Shown: one piece after another, positions 32,769-41,413 of the stretch | Layout of the letters: each line of letters opens with the position of its first letter | Position numbering within the stretch: the first letter of the stretch is position 1 | Assembly (NCBI GenBank): GCA_039201605.1 | Contig: JBCCRO010000018.1 | Coordinates: 37,710-101,709, forward strand | DNA from: CADEDH01 sp039201605 | GTDB taxonomy: Bacteria; Actinomycetota; Acidimicrobiia; Acidimicrobiales; SZUA-35 | DNA length: 64,000 bases | Direction of reading: 5' to 3' | Made by a program: the position numbers and the translations under genes | Notes under the pieces: model-generated | What the model was told of the DNA's origin: nothing | The model's database searches: none | Seen by the model: only the letters and a program-made list of their open reading frames with translations

Positions 32769-34100
32769 ATGACCGCACCCACATCCCCGGACAACACCAG
32801 CGAGGCCGAGGTCGACCTCGACGACTTCGGCCTGTTCGACCCCGCCATCCAGCAGTGCCCCCACGCCTACTACGCCAAGATGGCGGAGACCGCGCCGGTC
32901 TTCCCCGCCGCCTCGCCGGCGGGCACCCTGCACCTCGTGACGCGCTACAACGACGTGTCGACGGCCGCGCTCGACGCCGCCCGCTTCTCCTCGAAGTTCG
33001 ACACCTCGGGCGGGGTGAGCGGCGAGCTGTCCCGCCGCATGAAGGAGCTGTACGAGGCCGAAGGCGGCTACGAGCGGATCGGCACCATGCTCACCGTCGA
33101 CGCCCCGGAACACACCCGGTACCGACGGCTGGTGTCCAAGGCGTTCACCCCCAAGGTGGTCGCCGGTCTGGAGCCGACGGTGCGCGAAATCACCAGGCGC
33201 CTGATCGACGACGTGCTCGCCGTTCAGGACCGGGACGGCGTGGTGGAGTTCGTCGAGACCTTCGCCGTGCCGTTGCCGGTGACCGTGATCGCCAAGGCCC
33301 TCAACGTCCCCGACGACCGCCTCGACGACTTCAAGCGCTGGTCGGACGCCTCGATCGCCGGTATCGGCACCAACATCAGCATCGACACCCGCCTCGAGGC
33401 CGAGCGGGAGGTGATCGAGTTCCAGAAGTACTTCGCCGAACAACTGGAGCTCCGCCGCACCGAGCCGAGGGAAGACATCCTGACCAACCTGCTCAACGCC
33501 CGGGTCGACCGGGGCGACGTCGACGCCGACGGCGAGCCGTTGGCCGACGAGCCGCTCACCATGCCGGAGATGCTCAGCATCATCCAGCAGCTCCTGGTGG
33601 CGGGCAACGAGACGACGACCAAGATGCTCACCGAGATGATGCGCCTTCTGGGCGAGAACCCCGAGGAGTTCGCCGCCCTGCGCCAGGATCCGGAACGGTC
33701 AAAGGTGGTGGTGGAGGAGACGCTCCGGCTGTCGACCCCGACCCAGGGCATGTTCCGCATCGTCACCGACGACGTGGAGGTGAGCGGAACGGCGCTGTGC
33801 CCGGCCGACCGAGCGGTGCTGATGTTCTCGGCGGCCAACCGCGACCCGTCGGTCTTCGACGATCCCGACGCCTTCAACCCCGACCGCCACAACGTCAACG
33901 CCCACCTGGCGTTCGGGAAAGGCATCCACTTCTGCCTCGGGGCCGCCCTCTCCCGCCTCGAAGGCCGGGTGGCGGCCGAGGAGTTGGCGGCGAGCATCGG
34001 CTCGTTCACGCTGGCCGACAGCAACGACTACGGCTACCACCCGAGCTTCATGCTCCGGGGGCTGCTGCAGCTCGACGTGCACGTCGAGGCCGCCCCATGA
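32769..34100 (+). CDS. Cytochrome P450 monooxygenase
   Basis: The 443-residue P450 has the I-helix oxygen-activation motif LLVAGNETTTK, the K-helix ETLR, and the haem-binding loop FGKGIHFCLGAAL with Cys389 as the thiolate ligand. There is no membrane anchor, so it is the soluble bacterial class and needs a ferredoxin. AGGAGGACGTC precedes the ATG. Its stop overlaps the SDR start by four bases (ATGA). The substrate is unknown; the operon setting favours a hydrophobic cyclic compound. Confidence 0.95.
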   Translation: MTAPTSPDNTSEAEVDLDDFGLFDPAIQQCPHAYYAKMAETAPVFPAASPAGTLHLVTRYNDVSTAALDAARFSSKFDTSGGVSGELSRRMKELYEAEGGYERIGTMLTVDAPEHTRYRRLVSKAFTPKVVAGLEPTVREITRRLIDDVLAVQDRDGVVEFVETFAVPLPVTVIAKALNVPDDRLDDFKRWSDASIAGIGTNISIDTRLEAEREVIEFQKYFAEQLELRRTEPREDILTNLLNARVDRGDVDADGEPLADEPLTMPEMLSIIQQLLVAGNETTTKMLTEMMRLLGENPEEFAALRQDPERSKVVVEETLRLSTPTQGMFRIVTDDVEVSGTALCPADRAVLMFSAANRDPSVFDDPDAFNPDRHNVNAHLAFGKGIHFCLGAALSRLEGRVAAEELAASIGSFTLADSNDYGYHPSFMLRGLLQLDVHVEAAP

Positions 34101-34936
34101 CCGACGACGCCGCACCGCTGCTCGGTGCCCCCACCGAGCGAGACCTGAGCGACGCCGTGGCCGTGGTCACCGGCTCCACCCGGGGCATCGGCCGGGGCAC
34201 GGCCCGGGCCCTCGGCGAACGCGGGGCGACGGTGTACGTCACCGGGCGGAGCTCGGGCCCCGACGGGCTGACGATCGAGACCGCGGCCGCCGCGGTGGAC
34301 GAGGCCGGGGGCACCGGCATCCCGATCCGGGTCGACCACGGCGACGACGAGCAGATCGAGGCCCTGTTCGCCCAGGTGGCCGAGCGCCACGGGCGGATCG
34401 ACCTCCTGGTCAACAACGTCTACAAGATCCCCGACCCACCGGCCTGGGGCGGTGGCTTCTGGGACCACCCGATCCAGATCTGGGACGACCAGGTCGGCAT
34501 CGGCCTCCGGGCCCACTACGTGGCGTCCTGGCACGCCGCTCCCCTGCTGTTCAACGCCGGACCCGGCGGCCTGATCGTCAACGTGTCATCGCCGGGCGGG
34601 CAGAGCTACCACTTCAGCTCCAGCTACGGAGCGGGCAAGGCGGGCCTGGATCGCCTCACGGCCGACATGGCCGTCGAACTCGACCCGAAGGGCATCGCCG
34701 CCGTGGTGCTCTACCCGGGGTCGGTGGCCACCGAGTTCATCCTGGCCGCCCGAGGTGAGGCCCCCGACGCCCAGACGCCGTTGTTCGTCGGACGATCGGT
34801 GGCCGCTCTGGCCGCCGCCGACGACCTGATGAAACGGTCGGGCTCGATCCAGTGGGTCGAGGACCTGGCCGAGGAGTTCGACCTGGTCGACGAGACCGGC
34901 CGGCGCCCGCCCGGCTACGGCCGCCGAGGCGAGTGA
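34097..34936 (+). CDS. Short-chain dehydrogenase/reductase (SDR)
   Basis: The 279-residue SDR has VTGSTRGIGRGTA, an unusual LVNNVYKIPDPP where NNAG is expected, and catalytic Ser-Tyr-x3-Lys in NVSSPGGQSYHFSSSYGAGK. This NNVY pattern is typical of the DHRS1-like branch. It is translationally coupled to the P450 and could oxidise the alcohol that the P450 makes. This is inferred from position. Confidence 0.92.
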   Translation: MTDDAAPLLGAPTERDLSDAVAVVTGSTRGIGRGTARALGERGATVYVTGRSSGPDGLTIETAAAAVDEAGGTGIPIRVDHGDDEQIEALFAQVAERHGRIDLLVNNVYKIPDPPAWGGGFWDHPIQIWDDQVGIGLRAHYVASWHAAPLLFNAGPGGLIVNVSSPGGQSYHFSSSYGAGKAGLDRLTADMAVELDPKGIAAVVLYPGSVATEFILAARGEAPDAQTPLFVGRSVAALAAADDLMKRSGSIQWVEDLAEEFDLVDETGRRPPGYGRRGE

Positions 34937-34998
34937 GACCGGCCCGGCCGGGGCCGCTGGGGCACCCGGCCGATGTCATCGGCGAGGCGTAGGCCCGC

Positions 34999-35787
34999 TC
35001 AGGCGTTCTGCCCCATGGCCCAGCGGATGCCGCGACGCAGGAGCTCGATGTAGGCGTCCCTGTCCCAGGCACCCCGCTCGATCCGCGGGTAGTAGTCGAC
35101 GAGCGGCGCCATGTCCCAGTGGCCACGAACATGGCCGAGCGAGTTGTACAGCACCTCGCCCTCCCCGTAGGACCGGAGGTACTGCACAAGGTGGCGGGTG
35201 GGCCCGTCGGGATCGGACCAGTCCGATTCGGCGAAGCCGGTGGCCTCCCCCTCCCACATCGTGTGGAGGAGGGGCACCAGGGCGGCCTCGTCGGGATACT
35301 CCATCACGTACAACTCGTCGTCGGTCTCGAAGGTCTCGATGCCTTCGACCAGCCAGTGGGAGGAGTCGGTGACCTCCACCGGGTAGGCGTGGATCGGTGG
35401 ATGGGCCACGAACTGGCTGCCGACCAGAGCGGCCCAGCGCGGGAAGCACCGGGGTGACTCCACACCGTTGGGCCCGCCCAGATCGAGGGCGGAGTTGGTG
35501 CCGTGGAGCGCCAACCACCGACCGCCGCCGGCGACCCAGTCGGCGACGGCGGTCTGAGCCTCCTCCGACGGTCGGGTGTCGCAGGTGTAGGACACGAGGA
35601 ACGAGCCGCCCGTGACGGTGTCGATCGCCTCGTAGTCGGTGCTGACCGTCATGCGCACCTGCGGATGCTCGGCCAGCAGGTCGAGCAGGCGGCTCCGGGC
35701 GTAGTCGATGTCGTGGTACTTGCCACCGGCCACGAGGTGGCCGTCGATCCTGGCGGGTGGCGTCCCGCCGTCGTCCTGCTCGCTCAT
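34999..35787 (-). CDS. ThuA-like domain protein
   Basis: The 262-residue protein has a ThuA/trehalose-utilisation type glutamine-amidotransferase-like fold: HLVAGGKYHDIDYARSRLLDLL, VADWVAGGGRWLALHGTNSAL, GSQFVAHPPIHAYPVEV, DELYVMEYPD and a late RGIRWAMGQ. It lacks a catalytic Cys triad. ThuA proteins are linked to sugar or glycoside metabolism, but no reaction is certain. The start at 35787 follows AAGGGGGAACG. It is downstream of the SDR at 35825 on the same strand. Confidence 0.85.
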   Translation of the reverse strand: MSEQDDGGTPPARIDGHLVAGGKYHDIDYARSRLLDLLAEHPQVRMTVSTDYEAIDTVTGGSFLVSYTCDTRPSEEAQTAVADWVAGGGRWLALHGTNSALDLGGPNGVESPRCFPRWAALVGSQFVAHPPIHAYPVEVTDSSHWLVEGIETFETDDELYVMEYPDEAALVPLLHTMWEGEATGFAESDWSDPDGPTRHLVQYLRSYGEGEVLYNSLGHVRGHWDMAPLVDYYPRIERGAWDRDAYIELLRRGIRWAMGQNA

Positions 35788-35824
35788 TCGTTCCCCCTTG
35801 TTCGGTCGGCCGCCGCCCCGGCGC

Positions 35825-36580
35825 CTAGTAATTGACCCGCTTGGTGAACCCACCGTCGACGGTGAGGTTCACCCCGTTGATGTGGCGGGCCGCGTCCGAG
35901 GCGAGGAAGGCGACGGCGTTGGCGACGTCCTGGGCCTCGCCAAGGCCGCCCTGCGGGTGGGTCTTCTCGGTCATGGTGTAGAAGTCGCCCATGTGCTGCT
36001 TGATGTTGTCCCAGTCGCCGCCCTCGATGAAGATCGGGCCGGGCGATACGACGTTGCAGCGGACACCCTGGCCACCGAGCACCTGGGCCTGGCCCAGCGT
36101 CCAGTTGGTGACGGCGGCCTTCAGGGCGCTGTAGCTGCCGGAGCCGGGGCCGAAGTGCTCGGCCGACGCTGTGGTGCCGATGCTGACCACGCTCCCCCCG
36201 CCGTCGGTCAGCGCCTCCTGGGCCGCCTCGACCCCGCCGACGAGGGCCACCAGGTCGATGTTGAAGTTGTTGATCCAGCCCTCGAGCTTGCGCTGCGGCT
36301 TGGCCGAGGTGTTGTGGACGTAGACGTCGATCCCGCCGAGGGTCTGGGCCGAGGAGTCGATCCAGGCCTTCAGGCTGTCGAGGTCACCGGCGTCGACGGC
36401 AGAGCCACACACGGTGCCCTGCTCCGACAGCTCGGCCAGGGCGGCGTCGACGCCACCCTCGTCACGAGCGCAGATGGCGACCGAGGCCCCCTCCGCCAGC
36501 ATCGTCTCGGCGATGGCCCGCCCGATGCCCTTGGTCGATCCCGTGATCAGGGCCTTCTTGCCCGCGAGTCCGAGGTCCAT
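35825..36580 (-). CDS. Short-chain dehydrogenase/reductase (SDR)
   Basis: The 251-residue SDR has ITGSTKGIGRAIA, VHNTSAKPQ replacing NNAG, and SIGTTASAEHFGPGSGSYSALK with the YSALK catalytic pair. The closing is INGVNLTVDGGFTKR. The sequence style, GKKALITGSTKGIGRAIAETML with ICARDE, resembles 3-oxoacyl-ACP-reductase-like members. GGGGAGAAC precedes the ATG at 36580. It follows the acyl-CoA dehydrogenase by 73 bp and precedes the ThuA gene by 37 bp. Confidence 0.92.
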   Translation of the reverse strand: MDLGLAGKKALITGSTKGIGRAIAETMLAEGASVAICARDEGGVDAALAELSEQGTVCGSAVDAGDLDSLKAWIDSSAQTLGGIDVYVHNTSAKPQRKLEGWINNFNIDLVALVGGVEAAQEALTDGGGSVVSIGTTASAEHFGPGSGSYSALKAAVTNWTLGQAQVLGGQGVRCNVVSPGPIFIEGGDWDNIKQHMGDFYTMTEKTHPQGGLGEAQDVANAVAFLASDAARHINGVNLTVDGGFTKRVNY

Positions 36581-36653
36581 GTTCTCCCCTTGGTTTGCTG
36601 TGGTGTGTTCGAATGATGACGGCCGACGTCGTCGGCGAGCGATGGCCGCCCCG

Positions 36654-37913
36654 TCAGCGGGGCAGGTCCCGCCACGGCGTGTTCTTGTCGACCCGGGGTT
36701 CGCCCGGCAGACCGAGCACGCGCTCGCCGATGATATTGCGTTGGATCTCGTCGGATCCGCCTGCGATCCGATAGCCGGGGGCGCCGAGAACATGCTCACC
36801 CCACTCGTAGGAGCCCCACTCCCCCGAGTCGGCGATGAGGCGGGGGCCGAGGATGCGGGACACGACACCCGACATCATCGTCATGCCCTCGGTCCACATC
36901 AGCTTGCCCAGCGAGCCCTCAGGCCCCGGCGTGCCCGATCTGGCCAGATCGGCGGCCCGCCGGTTGAGCAGGCGCTGCACGGTGAGAAAGGTGTACATCC
37001 GGGTCAGGTCGTCCCGCACGATCGGATCGTCGACCCGGTCGAAGGCCTGGGCGGTGGCCAGCAGCTTTTCCCAGTTGCCTCCGCTGGCGGCCCCGGAGCC
37101 GCCCGAGGCGGAGTGGTCACGCTCGAAACCGAGCGTGGTGAGGGCCACCTTCCATCCCGCGCCCTCGGGACCGAGGCGACAGGAGTCGGGCACGATGGCG
37201 TTGTCGAAGAACACCTCGTTGAACGACGTACCCCCGCTGGCCTGGCGGATTTGGCGCACCTCGACCCCGGGGATGTCGAAGGGGATGATGAAGGCCGTGA
37301 TGCCCTTGTGCTTGGGGGCGTCGAGCTCGCTGCGGGCCAGCAGCAGGCCGGTGGCCGAGAACTGGGCCCCCGAGGTCCACACCTTTTGCCCCGTGATCCG
37401 CCACTCGTCGCCGTCGCGCTCGGCCTTGCATCCCAGCGAGGCCAGGTCGGAGCCGGCGCCGGGTTCGCTGAACAGCTGACAGCTGAGGTCATCGGTCCGG
37501 AGCAGACCCGGGATCCAGTCGTTCTGCTGCTCCTCGGTGCCCCACTCCCGGATGGTGGTGGCGATGAGACCCACGGTCACGCTGAACAGCTCGTGACTGT
37601 CGGGGACGACGTAGTTGCGCTCCAGACGGCCGAAGGCCCGGGCGTGGGCCCGGGTCAGGCCCAGGCCCCCGAACCGTTCATCCCAGGCGATGGCGTGGTA
37701 GCCCTCGGTCGCCTTCTTCTGCTGCCAGGCCTGGAGGGCCCGCAGGTGGGCCTGTTCCTCGTCGAAGCCCAGGTTGTGGAACACCGGTACGGCGAAGCTG
37801 CCCTGGCCCCACACGAACTCGGGCTCGGCGTCGTCGGGGGTGCGGAGCCGGGCGTTGGCCTCGAGCCAGGCCTCGGCCTTCTCGGTGAACTCTTCGACGG
37901 TGGGCATGGTCAC
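36654..37913 (-). CDS. Acyl-CoA dehydrogenase
   Basis: The 419-residue flavoenzyme has the signature QLFSEPGAGSDLASLGCKAERDG, WRITGQKVWTSGA, and the C-terminal FAD-binding GGSDEIQRNIIGERVLGLP. These are the features of the actinobacterial FadE group that desaturates acyl-CoA or steroid side chains. The GTG start follows AAGGAGG at a spacing of five; an ATG two codons later is an alternative. It is divergent from the TetR gene, with operator site D between them, so it is a likely TetR target. Confidence 0.94.
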   Translation of the reverse strand: MTMPTVEEFTEKAEAWLEANARLRTPDDAEPEFVWGQGSFAVPVFHNLGFDEEQAHLRALQAWQQKKATEGYHAIAWDERFGGLGLTRAHARAFGRLERNYVVPDSHELFSVTVGLIATTIREWGTEEQQNDWIPGLLRTDDLSCQLFSEPGAGSDLASLGCKAERDGDEWRITGQKVWTSGAQFSATGLLLARSELDAPKHKGITAFIIPFDIPGVEVRQIRQASGGTSFNEVFFDNAIVPDSCRLGPEGAGWKVALTTLGFERDHSASGGSGAASGGNWEKLLATAQAFDRVDDPIVRDDLTRMYTFLTVQRLLNRRAADLARSGTPGPEGSLGKLMWTEGMTMMSGVVSRILGPRLIADSGEWGSYEWGEHVLGAPGYRIAGGSDEIQRNIIGERVLGLPGEPRVDKNTPWRDLPR

Positions 37914-38006
37914 GGCGACCTCCTTGGAGGACTCTTCACGGGCTGAGGGCTCCGGTCGATCGAACGCAGAGGGGCGGCTGTGCCTCCACCCGGTCTATGC
38001 TCAAAT

Positions 38007-38024
38007 CTATCGATTGGTTAGTTC
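38007..38024 (+). promoter_or_regulatory. TetR-type operator in the divergon, site D
   Basis: CTATCGATTGGTTAGTTC is the most divergent member of the four-site family but keeps the GGTTAGTT tail and the spacing. It lies between the acyl-CoA dehydrogenase and TetR starts, where it could control both and allow autoregulation. Confidence 0.6.
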
Positions 38025-38105
38025 TAGCACGGGGCGCCGATCCCACTCCCAATCCGTCGACCGGGTATGCGGCGAACCGGCGCAGGCTGACTACCGTGGT
38101 TCCAC

Positions 38106-38753
38106 GTGACTGATCAACCGCAGCGAGGCCGGCCGGGACGCCCGAAGGACGCCAACTCGGCCGAGACCCGACGGCGGATCCTCGACGCCGGTCGGCGGCT
38201 CTTCTCCGACCTCGGCTACGGGGGCACCAGCAATCGGATGCTGGCCGAGGCCGCCGGTCTGACCACCGGCGCCATCTACCACTACTTCGACTCGAAGCTG
38301 GAGGTGTACAAAGCGGTCCGGGAGGACGCCTCGGATCTTGTCGGTCGACGGCTGGGCGGGGCGGTCGAGGGGCAGCCGACGTTCATCGCCGCCCTGGAGG
38401 CGGTGCTGGAGGAAGCCCACGAGCTCAACATCGCCGACCCGTCGCTGGCCCGGTTCGTGGCCAGCTTTCGCCTAGACCTGGCCCGTGAGCCCGAGCTGGC
38501 CAACTCCTTCGACGACATCAACGTCGAGCGCGAAATCTGGCGGCAGCTCGTCGACGTCGGCCTCAAATCGGGGGAGATCGACCCGGCCAACGAGTGGGCG
38601 GTGCGCTCCCTGCTGCAGACGGTGGCCCTGGGCCTGACCGTCATCTACTCCCACGACGTCGCCCGTCACCGGGCCGTGATCCAGGCCATCCTCGGCCTCT
38701 TCGAGGGCAAGCTGATCAAACCGGCCGTCGCCCTCACCCCGCCCACCGACTGA
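38106..38753 (+). CDS. TetR-family transcriptional repressor
   Basis: The 215-residue protein has an N-terminal helix-turn-helix: TRRRILDAGRRLFSDLGYGGTSNRMLAEAAGLTTGAIYHYFDSK (about residues 20-65). The helical ligand domain follows. The GTG start has no ribosome site and TACCGT lies eight bases upstream, so translation may be leaderless. Its operator is proposed to be the four-site family (21761, 30694, 31757, 38007), one copy of which is in its own promoter region. A CoA-thioester ligand would fit the acyl-CoA dehydrogenase beside it, though that is speculation. Confidence 0.93.
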   Translation: MTDQPQRGRPGRPKDANSAETRRRILDAGRRLFSDLGYGGTSNRMLAEAAGLTTGAIYHYFDSKLEVYKAVREDASDLVGRRLGGAVEGQPTFIAALEAVLEEAHELNIADPSLARFVASFRLDLAREPELANSFDDINVEREIWRQLVDVGLKSGEIDPANEWAVRSLLQTVALGLTVIYSHDVARHRAVIQAILGLFEGKLIKPAVALTPPTD

Positions 38754-38797
38754 CGGCGGCGCCACCAATCCGGTTGTCCTCGGTCCGGCGGGGTTCC

Positions 38798-38803
38798 TAG
38801 GGT
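38798..38803 (+). promoter_or_regulatory. -10 box of a leaderless promoter
   Basis: TAGGGT is followed by six bases and the GTG start of the hydratase gene at 38810, with no ribosome site. Confidence 0.5.
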
Positions 38804-38809
38804 CGCACC

Positions 38810-39607
38810 GTGACCGACCAGACCGACGCCAGTCCCCGCATCGCCGCCCTCACCGATCTGCTCCTCGCCGCCCGGGCCGAGGCTCGGGCCCTACCCCCGC
38901 TCGATCCGGACCTGATCCCGGTGTCCGACGAGGAGGCCGAAGCGGTCGACGATGCCGTGGCCGCCGCCATCGATCGGCCGGTGGTCGGCTGGAAGATCGG
39001 GTGCACCTCGGAGCACGCTCAGGCCCTGCTCGGGGCCGACGGCCCCTTCGCCGGTCGGGTCTACGACATCCACGACTCCGGCGTCACCCTCGAACCCGAG
39101 CAGTTCGTCACCGAGCCCGTCCTCGAGGGCGAGATCGCCTTCACCTTCGGCGCCTCGCTCCCACCCCGGGCCGAGGCCTACACCAGGGACGAGATCGTGG
39201 CTGCGGTCGCCGCCGCCCGGCCCGCCATCGAGGTCGTCGGCGGGCGCTTCGAGCAGTTCATGGGCAGCCCGCTACGAGCCCTGATCGCCGACGCCGGGGC
39301 CAACACCCGGTTGGTGCTCGGCGATCCGGTGACCGAGTGGGATCCCGACGGCCTGGTCGACGCCGCCGCCACCATGACCGTCGACGGGGAGGTGACCGGC
39401 AGCGGCCACGGGCGCGACGTGCTCGGCGACCCGATCACGGCGCTGGGGTGGCTGGTCAACCGGCTGGCGGGCCGCGGCATCACCGTCGAGGCCGGCACCA
39501 CGGTCACCACCGGCACCGTCACCCAGGTGTCGAGCATGCCGCCCGGTTCCGAGGCGACGAACACCGTGGAGGGTCTCGGCTCCGTCACCGCCCGCCGGGC
39601 CCCGTAG
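38810..39607 (+). CDS. 2-keto-4-pentenoate hydratase-family protein (MhpD-like)
   Basis: The 265-residue protein has the family core VVGWKIGCTSEHAQALLG, the metal-binding Glu pair in VLEGEIAFTFG, and AARPAIEVVGGRFE. Hydratases of this family add water to 2-hydroxypenta-2,4-dienoate after ring meta-cleavage, with a divalent metal. It stands alone behind the TetR gene, with its own leaderless-type promoter. A second family member is at 56455. It fits a pathway that opens an aromatic or steroid ring. Confidence 0.9.
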   Translation: MTDQTDASPRIAALTDLLLAARAEARALPPLDPDLIPVSDEEAEAVDDAVAAAIDRPVVGWKIGCTSEHAQALLGADGPFAGRVYDIHDSGVTLEPEQFVTEPVLEGEIAFTFGASLPPRAEAYTRDEIVAAVAAARPAIEVVGGRFEQFMGSPLRALIADAGANTRLVLGDPVTEWDPDGLVDAAATMTVDGEVTGSGHGRDVLGDPITALGWLVNRLAGRGITVEAGTTVTTGTVTQVSSMPPGSEATNTVEGLGSVTARRAP

Positions 39608-39611
39608 ACGC

Positions 39612-40139
39612 TCAGCCCGATTCCCCCAGCTCCACCGTGGTCTCGGGGAGCTGGTACACGAAATCGCAGTGGTCGGCCCCGCTCATGATCGTCTGGGTGC
39701 GGGTGAACCGGATGCGGGGGTTGAACCCCTGGATCATGGTGCCGTCGCGGTTGCACGACAGGGTGGCGCCGAGGTCGGCCATGCCCAGCCTGCGATACAT
39801 CTCGGCGTAGCGACAGCGGGTGACGTTGAAGGCGAAGACCTCACGGCTCTCCTCGATCACGTCGATCTCCAGCGCCCCGCCCCGGGTCCAGGCCTCCATC
39901 GACCCGCCGAAGTGGGCGAGGTCATCGCCCCCCATGAACTCGGCCAGCTGCGCCCCCTGCTCCCGGGCCACGTCGACGACGACCTCGGCCGCCAGCTCGG
40001 CCACCCGTTCCGCCCCGAACTCCTCCCCCAGCCGCTGTAGCAGCGGGGCCACGATCCGGGCCTCGATCTCCCGTCGTTTGAGGACGCCGACCTCGTTGAG
40101 GGTGTCGGCGACGGGCGCCGTGTCGTCCTCTTCGCTCAT
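39612..40139 (-). CDS. L-2-amino-thiazoline-4-carboxylic acid (ATC) hydrolase-like protein
   Basis: The 175-residue protein matches the ATC hydrolase-type family in its late block: VTRCRYAEMYRRLGMADLGATLSCNRDGTMIQGFNP followed by FTRTQTIMSGADHCDFVY. The conserved Cys residues and CDF closing are the recognisable marks. Known members hydrolyse cyclic amides such as ATC, but many are uncharacterised. The ATG at 40139 has GAGGTGAGGAG upstream. It is convergent with the hydratase (4-bp gap) and divergent from the selenoprotein gene. Confidence 0.82.
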   Translation of the reverse strand: MSEEDDTAPVADTLNEVGVLKRREIEARIVAPLLQRLGEEFGAERVAELAAEVVVDVAREQGAQLAEFMGGDDLAHFGGSMEAWTRGGALEIDVIEESREVFAFNVTRCRYAEMYRRLGMADLGATLSCNRDGTMIQGFNPRIRFTRTQTIMSGADHCDFVYQLPETTVELGESG

Positions 40140-40211
40140 ACGCTCCTCACCTCGCTCCGGGCCGGGTCCCCGCCCGGTTCCCCGTTCTGGTCCACCGCCC
40201 CGACCCAACAG

Positions 40212-40217
40212 TAGTGT
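40212..40217 (+). promoter_or_regulatory. -10 box of a leaderless promoter
   Basis: TAGTGT is followed by six bases and the ATG of the redoxin gene at 40224. No ribosome site precedes the start. Confidence 0.5.
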
Positions 40218-40223
40218 CCGGGC

Positions 40224-41303
40224 ATGATCCTCTCCGAGCCCCAGGTGACGGTGTCCGAGTTCGAAGCCCGCACGGGCTGGGCGGTGAAGCCCGAAGGTCT
40301 GTGCAAGGGGGAGGTGTGCGTGCCGGCGCCCGAGGCCGCCGTCGGCGACGATCGACTCGACGCCGCGGTGCTCTCGACCAAGCTGGGAATGCCCCTCGTC
40401 CACGACGAGGCGACCGGCACCTGGGCCCTCGGCCCCGAGAGCCTCGGCCACTCGCTGACCACGGCCACCGCCCCCGACCTGGAGCTCCCCGACGTCGACG
40501 GCAACCCGTTCCGCCTGGCGTCGCTGCACGGGCGCAAGGTGCTCCTCGTGGCCTGGGCCTCGTGGTGAGGCTGCCGCACCAGCCTGCCCGGGTGGCAGGC
40601 GCTGCACACCGAACTGGCCGACCGAGGTCTGACCGTCGTCACCGTGGCCCTCGACCTCGACCCGGAGAAGGCCCGACCGTGGATCGATGCGGCGTCACCG
40701 ACCCATCCGGCGCTGATCGACCGCGGGCACATCACCAACGAGCTGTTCGGCTTCCACAATGTGCCGATGGCGGTCTGGATCGACGAGTCGGGCACCCTCG
40801 TCCGCCCGGCCGAGAGCGCATCGGTGGAGAAGCGGGAGTCGATGGGGCCCCTGCCCGACGATCTCCCGGCGCGGATCAAGGACCTGATCGACGAGGCCCA
40901 GCAGATCCCCGACATCGGTGAGCGGTACCGGGCCGCCGTCCTCGACTGGGTGGAGCGAGGGGCCGACAGTCCATACGCCCTCAGCCCCGATCAGGTGGTG
41001 TCGGCGTCGCATCCCCGCGGCCGGTCCGAGGCCGAGGCGGCGGCCAACTTCGAGCTCGGCCGCCATCTCCACGACGCCGTCGGCAAGGACGCCGCCGTCC
41101 CCTACTGGCGGGCCGCCCACACCCTCGACCCCGACAATTGGACCTACAAGCGCCAGGCGTGGACGTTGGAGACGACGCCGGAGGGCCAGCCCTCCGATCT
41201 GATGCAGCCGCCGACCGAGCTGTACGAGGGCAACTGGCTCGACGACGTCAAAGCCTCCGGCGGCGGTGCCAACTACCTGACCAAGCCGGCGTTCATCGAC
41301 TGA
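40224..41303 (+). CDS. ResA-like redoxin, probable selenoprotein (UGA read as Sec115)
   Basis: One frame codes for 359 residues if the in-frame TGA at 40566-40568 is read through. Before it stand a non-conserved head with Cys27 and Cys32 and the redoxin entry DLELPDVDGNPFRLASLHGRKVLLVAWASW. After it come GCRTSLPGWQALH, a strand VVTVALDLD and the cis-Pro turn HNVPMAVWID. Position 115 is exactly where thioredoxin-fold proteins put the active Cys, giving WAxxUGC. A SECIS-like hairpin follows at 40582-40600. The last 120 residues contain TPR-like helices (NFELGRHLHDAVG..WRAAHTLDPDNW). A pseudogene is the alternative; no Sec machinery is in the window. Confidence 0.8.
40582..40600 (+). promoter_or_regulatory. 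Candidate bacterial SECIS element
   Basis: GCCTGCC at 40582-40588 pairs perfectly with GGCAGGC at 40594-40600, closing the loop CGGGT. The loop begins 20 nt after the UGA and has G in its second position. Published rules for bacterial SECIS (loop 16-37 nt from UGA, G among the first two loop bases) are both met. It would be read by SelB. Confidence 0.72.
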
Positions 41304-41413
41304 CCGTCGCCCGCGCTCGTCGCCGGTCGGCGGTGCCGAGGCCCCAACCTGACAGAGGGGCGGGCCCTCCGCCACAATCGCGGGGCGCCAGCCGGACCCC
41401 GGGAGAGAACCGC

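Noticed and set aside
40566..40568. TGA read as a normal stop, giving two short genes or a pseudogene
   Set aside because: The frame continues with conserved redoxin sequence, the TGA sits at the redox Cys position and a hairpin with SECIS spacing follows. A pseudogene cannot be excluded without the Sec machinery.
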